A stretch of 44,997 nt of DNA from Solirubrobacterales bacterium (GTDB lineage: Bacteria > Actinomycetota > Thermoleophilia > Solirubrobacterales > 70-9): contig JAJKHV010000099.1 of NCBI GenBank assembly GCA_021154855.1, positions 1 to 44,997 on the forward strand, read 5' to 3'. Below, piece after piece: positions 40,497-44,997 of the stretch (the first letter of the stretch is position 1; each line of letters starts with the position of its first letter). A program made the position numbers and the translations under genes. The notes below the pieces were generated by a model, which was not told the origin of the DNA, did no database searches, and saw nothing but the letters and a program-made list of their open reading frames with translations.

Positions 40497-43400
40497 TTAG
40501 TCTCCCCCTTCCGGGCGGGACGCCGGTGGTGGTGTTTTTTGTGCTTATGGGAGTGTCTGCGTGCACACTTACTATGCCTGCGTGCCTTATTCGGTCTGCA
40601 GGGTCGCGGCGGTGGCACGTTGCCGCGACCCTTGTAGGCGGCGCTGCCTGGCTGGGGAGAGGGCGGGGCGGCCTGCAACGGTCCTTGGCAGGATTCCTCA
40701 GAACAGTGTTCGACTGGACTGGGCGGCGTGAAGCCCCCACCAATACGAGCGTCATAGAGATTGGCCAGGCCATCCCGCTCGAAGCCAGTCAGGGCCGACG
40801 ATGCAACCGAGAAGGCGATGTTCGAGCCGTTGGAATCGACCGCCTGGGGAATCGGGGCCGCCAGGCCGATCGGGTAACGGGTGACCCCATCGGTGATGAG
40901 GCGAATCGAGCCATTTCGCCATTCATAAAGATCCGGGCTGCTGTTTACGTCAAGTGGCACCAGTGATTCCGCCGTGGTGAAAGACACCGTGCTGCCGTCG
41001 GCGGAAGTCTGGAAGGGCTTGCCAAAGCTGGAGAGACTTACGCTGCTGACGGTAGCGGCGCCGTCCCGGCAAGAGACGCACTCGATACTTCCGCCGCGGT
41101 CGTCGTAGAGGAAGAGCTCGTTGCAGGCGCCGGTTTGGCTGCCGTTGCCTTCGCCGAGAACCGGACACTGTGGTGCAATCATGTCAGCTGTCAAAGGCAC
41201 CCCGGAGCGGAAAGAGAGTACATTCCCATCCGAGGAGAGCTGCATGGACTGGCTCGCTGAAACCGACGAGGCGACGAAACGGACCTTACCAGCGCTCAGG
41301 ACGTATAGGTTTAGCTGACCCTGAACTCCCACGTGCGGAATCAGTCTTTCGGTGGAGTTGAAGTAGATATGGGAGAAGTCGTCGGAGACAAGCACCGGCA
41401 ACGGCCCGTTGTTGAATGCTGATAGGTCTGCATCCGTTATTTTTTGCCCAACTTCGTTTTCGACGCCACAAGTGAGGCAGGTGTCTTTTCCCGTTGCCTC
41501 CGCCCATTGGTAGACGTCAATGTCACTGTTTTTATCAGCGGAACTCAGTTTCGCCGAGGTGACGAAGTAGGCGCCGTGACCGTCAGGGGTAGTTCGGATG
41601 ATCGCCGTATCATTGGTTGCCAAAGCTGGCGAGACGATCGGGGTAGTGGTCTGGGGATTGGCTTCGCGGTTTCTCTCGTAGAGCGCCCACGGACCATTGC
41701 AGGACGGATACGTGCTGTCCGGGTGGACCTGGAAGTAGACGCGAGATGCATCCGTAATGGACATACGGTGATATCCGAACTGGAACTGGGAAGCCGCGCC
41801 GCCACCGCCTCCGGGGCCGAAGAAGCTGCTGCCTTCCGGTTCCAAGCCGCAGGCGGGCCGAGAGCCACCCGCACGCGGGACGCCGAGCGGCGCGGTGGGC
41901 GGCGGGATCAAATCGATCTCTTCGGCACTGCCGCTGCCGATATCCTCGAGTTTACCGGTGTCGGGATCGACAATCAGCACATGAGCGGTATCCGTGGTCG
42001 CATCGACCCGAAAGAGGACCGGGCTCTCATAAGAGTGAAGAATCTGTTGATCGGCAGACTGGTCGAGGCGCACATAGGTCGGCGGACCCGTGGTGAGGGC
42101 CGAGGGCAGCGCCGGCTGGAAGATGAAACCGGAGAAGTCCGGCCGGGCGGCAACGGGGTAGTAGGTGAGGCTGCCGCCGCCGACCTGCAGGGAGGCAGGT
42201 GGCACAAGACTCCGTGAAACCCAGCCGGCCACGGTACGCGTGGCGAGGAAGGTGGCCTGCGTGCCACTATTGGCGCCCGGAGCCCCTCCAACCACGGTCC
42301 AGAGGAACGCTTCGCCGTCGCCCCGAAGCGGTGACATACCCGAGTACAGTTCCGCCGCCCGGGCATTCTGATTGCCCTTGTCCGGATTGTTGACGAGCTC
42401 GATCCCGCGCTTTTCGGGTTCCCCAAAGGCGTTGGAAGGCAGTGACATCTCTGCGGTAGTGCGGGTAGTGAAGGTCTTCGGCGCGGGCAGAACCTCCGGC
42501 GGGACTTCGCCTGGCTCCGCTTCATTCCTGACGAGGCCGAGTCGATAGTGATAAGTCGTATTCGGCGTGAGGTCCATTGCCTCCTCGGCGACAACTATCT
42601 GGCGGTGGGCCTCGACTTTCGAGACGGCTTCTTTCAAAAGCGTCCAATTGGTACCGTCCACGCTGTATTCAAAGCGATACGTAAATGGGGTCTCGCCTTC
42701 CGGATTGACATAGGCGTTGAGGCGGGCTGAGGTATCAGTTCGCGGGGCGGCAAAGGCCAGCTTGACGTCGGTGGGCATGACCGCTTTGGTCGTAAACAGC
42801 CCATCTGCCCGTGCGCTGCCGCCACCATTGGTGACGATCAGCCGCACACAGTAGGTCTGGCTGTGTTCGAGACCGGCCAGTTCCGTTTCGATGTCAACCG
42901 TAACCGGTTCACCGAATGGAATCGTTGCTTCCTTCGCAACTTCAAAGGCGAGCGGCCCAAGCCCTTCGCATTCGGCTTGACTGGCACCAGCTTTCGCTTC
43001 GGTGCTGGTGAGAATCTGCCAGACCGTTTCGTCTTCCTGTGGATCGACCGTGGCGGCGACGTGGGCCGATTCGGCCGTGATGTCCGAAATCAGAAGCCCT
43101 GGCTCGGAGATCGTCGGTTCGGGTGGCGGCAAGGTGGTGAAGGTATTCGGCGTCGAATAAGCGTCGAGGCGCTTTTGCGGGTCACCTTCCGCTTCGGTGT
43201 TGGTGCCGACGAGGCGAACGTCATAGGTGGTGTTGCGCCTGAGGCCGGTGAGGCGAAGGGAGACAGGATGATCAGAGCTGTCGGTCGGTTCGATTCTCGC
43301 ATTTTCTTCCGGCAAGGTTGGTTGTGGTTCGGCAACTCCCCACGACTGCCCCTGTGTCACCGTCCTGATCCCTACTCTCGGCGCGCCACCGGTGAGGCCT

Positions 43401-44914
43401 GAGGCATCGCCGCCCATTTCGGAAACATCATGACCGGCCAGGTCTTTTTCGAAGACCACGATATATTCGCCAGGGGCGCCGCCGCTGGCAGGCGTACCCT
43501 TGACGGACGCATTGCCGGCACCATAGAGCGCTTCCAATTCCGCCTGCAACGCAGCGGTCGAGACATCGAAAGGCATTTCGGCGCTGAAGGTCGGTGAGAC
43601 ACCGCCCGTGCTCAGCCTGAAGGTACCCCCGGCAGCTTCGACACTGACGTGCTGAGCCTCGCCCCTGATCCATTCGAAGTGATAGGTGTTGGGGACATTC
43701 TGGGGGTCGATCGTGCCGTGGGCCGTGGCTTCGGTCTCGGTGATCCCGTCGGTTGCCTGGCTCGTGACATCGGGGGCGATACCGCTTGCGACTGGGCCAA
43801 AGACCTTGACCGAGTCGGATGATAGGTCCGAGACGTAGACCCAATCCTTGGCGACGCTGTAAGCGATGCCGCGACCGTCGCCGATCAGGTCGCCCCCAAA
43901 GGGACTGCCGGCGACCTCATTGTCGACGCATCCCGATGTTGCGCACGGCTCGTACTCTTTAAACTTCGATTCGCCGATAGCGAAAATATGGCCGACGGAG
44001 CTCGACTGGTCGATGGTGAGATCGCGGGTCGGCATAGTCGTCAGGAGCGAGTCCGGACCACCCGCGACGTACTTCTCGACGATTGCCGAGAAACAGCAGT
44101 CGGCGACGTAGAGGTCATCGCCCTGGGCGTCGACCGCTATGCGGGTTGGAAGTCCGTTTCCCTCAGGAAGGGAAAATTCACCGATCTGGGCGGGCGGAGC
44201 AGGCGTGCAGCCAGTATTGGCAAACTCGTGGGCTTTGCGGTCCTTCCAATCGGTCAGCCAAACATGCCCCGAGGCGTCAATCGCAAAGCCACGAGGTTCG
44301 ACGGTAGACCTGGGAAGCGTACAACGATAGCGGCCTTCCGAGCTGAAGATATGCAGGGGCCCGGCTTCCTCCTGCACATAGAGGCTCCCATTGGCCGGAT
44401 CAAATGAGGCGCAGGCACTCCCGCTCAGTGGCGGATCATGGACGGCACAGGAATCGTCCACGCCAACATCAGTGAAGGCGGACTCTTTCTCGAAAAAGCC
44501 TTCTACTCCGAAAGCCTCAGCAGGCGTTTCAGAGCCGCTCAGGGACGAAGTTCCCGTCCAGGCAAAGTGCTGGGCTTCGCCTTTGTAGTTGAACTTGTCC
44601 ACGACCCTCTTGGACGCTTCCTGTGTGCCGCCCGGCGTCTGGCCGGTGCCAGCAACGCTGAGCACGTAGACATCGCCGCTTGCTTCATCGATCGTGATCT
44701 CGCGGACTCCAGCGAACTTCCCTGCCGTCGTGTCTTCGCCGTTGAAGCTGAAGAGCAGCGGACGCTGATCGGTGACCGTCCTAGCTGAAGCAGGGCTAAT
44801 TGCTCCAGGGCCGATCGAGGCGATGATCGCAATCATCAGCGCGAGGGCGAGGAGCACAGTGGACCGCCTAAAAAGTCGCGGCACCCCACCGGTTTCTAGT
44901 TCAGCCACTTTCAT
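40493..44914 (-). CDS. Giant secreted NHL/Fn3/PD40 propeller protein
   Basis: The 1,473-residue protein has a signal peptide (hydrophobic residues 19-38, PASA near 44). An NHL-type six-bladed propeller follows (ITIDEASGDVYVLSVAGTG; FAIDASGHVWLTDW; AVDAQGDDLYVADCC, about 70-380). About four fibronectin-III-like domains come next (TTYDVRLVGTNTEA; TYCVRLIVTNGGG; TYHYRLGLVRNEA, about 390-800). A TolB/PD40-like region occupies about 850-1400, then a basic His/Lys/Arg-rich tail (KHKKHHHRRPARKG). It is probably extracellular with wall- or polymer-binding by the tail. The ATG follows GAGGT. It is the first gene of a coupled two-gene operon. Confidence 0.85.
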   Translation of the reverse strand: MKVAELETGGVPRLFRRSTVLLALALMIAIIASIGPGAISPASARTVTDQRPLLFSFNGEDTTAGKFAGVREITIDEASGDVYVLSVAGTGQTPGGTQEASKRVVDKFNYKGEAQHFAWTGTSSLSGSETPAEAFGVEGFFEKESAFTDVGVDDSCAVHDPPLSGSACASFDPANGSLYVQEEAGPLHIFSSEGRYRCTLPRSTVEPRGFAIDASGHVWLTDWKDRKAHEFANTGCTPAPPAQIGEFSLPEGNGLPTRIAVDAQGDDLYVADCCFSAIVEKYVAGGPDSLLTTMPTRDLTIDQSSSVGHIFAIGESKFKEYEPCATSGCVDNEVAGSPFGGDLIGDGRGIAYSVAKDWVYVSDLSSDSVKVFGPVASGIAPDVTSQATDGITETEATAHGTIDPQNVPNTYHFEWIRGEAQHVSVEAAGGTFRLSTGGVSPTFSAEMPFDVSTAALQAELEALYGAGNASVKGTPASGGAPGEYIVVFEKDLAGHDVSEMGGDASGLTGGAPRVGIRTVTQGQSWGVAEPQPTLPEENARIEPTDSSDHPVSLRLTGLRRNTTYDVRLVGTNTEAEGDPQKRLDAYSTPNTFTTLPPPEPTISEPGLLISDITAESAHVAATVDPQEDETVWQILTSTEAKAGASQAECEGLGPLAFEVAKEATIPFGEPVTVDIETELAGLEHSQTYCVRLIVTNGGGSARADGLFTTKAVMPTDVKLAFAAPRTDTSARLNAYVNPEGETPFTYRFEYSVDGTNWTLLKEAVSKVEAHRQIVVAEEAMDLTPNTTYHYRLGLVRNEAEPGEVPPEVLPAPKTFTTRTTAEMSLPSNAFGEPEKRGIELVNNPDKGNQNARAAELYSGMSPLRGDGEAFLWTVVGGAPGANSGTQATFLATRTVAGWVSRSLVPPASLQVGGGSLTYYPVAARPDFSGFIFQPALPSALTTGPPTYVRLDQSADQQILHSYESPVLFRVDATTDTAHVLIVDPDTGKLEDIGSGSAEEIDLIPPPTAPLGVPRAGGSRPACGLEPEGSSFFGPGGGGGAASQFQFGYHRMSITDASRVYFQVHPDSTYPSCNGPWALYERNREANPQTTTPIVSPALATNDTAIIRTTPDGHGAYFVTSAKLSSADKNSDIDVYQWAEATGKDTCLTCGVENEVGQKITDADLSAFNNGPLPVLVSDDFSHIYFNSTERLIPHVGVQGQLNLYVLSAGKVRFVASSVSASQSMQLSSDGNVLSFRSGVPLTADMIAPQCPVLGEGNGSQTGACNELFLYDDRGGSIECVSCRDGAATVSSVSLSSFGKPFQTSADGSTVSFTTAESLVPLDVNSSPDLYEWRNGSIRLITDGVTRYPIGLAAPIPQAVDSNGSNIAFSVASSALTGFERDGLANLYDARIGGGFTPPSPVEHCSEESCQGPLQAAPPSPQPGSAAYKGRGNVPPPRPCRPNKARRHSKCARRHSHKHKKHHHRRPARKGETK

Positions 44915-44944
44915 ACCTCACAATGCGACCAGAGTTGTCCCGGT

Positions 44945-44984
44945 TGGGTGCTGCGCCTGTAACGTATGCTCGGCGCAGCACCCA
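44945..44984. terminator. Strong hairpin upstream of the giant operon
   Basis: TGGGTGCTGCGCC (44945-44957) and GGCGCAGCACCCA (44972-44984) pair perfectly over 13 bp with a 14-base loop. It may terminate a gene beyond the window or lie in the leader of the giant operon, which starts 31 bases away. Confidence 0.5.
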
Positions 44985-44997
44985 GACACACTATTCC

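Overview
The window is GC-rich (clearly above 60% by eye). It combines an actinobacterial-type conjugation module with very long secreted repeat and propeller proteins, VPS62-like and RHS proteins, and GTG/TTG starts behind strong Shine-Dalgarno sequences. This suggests a Thermoleophilia/Solirubrobacterales-like actinobacterium. That placement is inference from protein style; no rRNA marker is present.

Layout. Bases 1-5,300 (+ strand) hold a translationally coupled operon of 4-bp overlaps: an SCO6880-like protein, a VirB4-like ATPase, a VirD4/TraG-type coupling protein and a single-pass membrane protein. A truncated duplicate of the first gene's start precedes it. Bases 5,350-10,520 carry envelope cargo: an Ig-like secreted protein, a GAV-repeat membrane-anchored protein and a TolB-propeller/VPS62 protein. 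Bases 10,633-14,080 carry a MobF relaxase-helicase and a dense cluster of inverted repeats that is the best oriT candidate. Bases 14,600-22,040 are a minus-strand block facing oriT: thermonuclease-like lipoprotein, SSB-like protein, SSB, ArdC-like metalloprotease, a paralogous pair, small unknowns, ParB and a zinc-ribbon protein. This is the content and orientation expected of a conjugative leading region.

The most striking signal is a family of eight long nested hairpins, each just upstream of the ribosome-binding site of one of these genes or operons (A 8.0 kb, H 15.7, G 16.5, F 17.6, B 18.3, J 19.6, D 21.3, E 22.1). The outer stems differ in sequence, but every one is capped by a C-GAA-G or C-GGA-G mini-hairpin. 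My leading hypothesis is that they act as single-stranded-DNA promoters of the F-plasmid Frpo type, allowing early expression of leading-region genes from the incoming strand. Structured mRNA leaders are the main alternative.

Bases 22,250-29,360 carry a polymorphic-toxin-like RHS locus: a 1,861-residue secreted RHS protein with a short Gly/Ala-rich C-terminal tip, then a 67-residue two-helix membrane protein (candidate immunity), a 45-residue membrane micropeptide and a secreted protein. Bases 29,470-32,020 hold three small regulator-like HTH genes, a small ORF with an in-frame TAG, and a cupin. Bases 32,273-35,875 form a 3.6-kb island bounded by 3' halves of two different tRNA genes (His and Met), pointing outward. 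It contains a DUF5677-like gene and an unrecognised 564-residue protein, and no integrase. The right end (35,880-44,914) carries a lipoprotein, frameshifted gene remnants and two giant secreted proteins in a 4-bp-overlap operon, and looks like host chromosome. The mobile element's outer limits are not resolved here.
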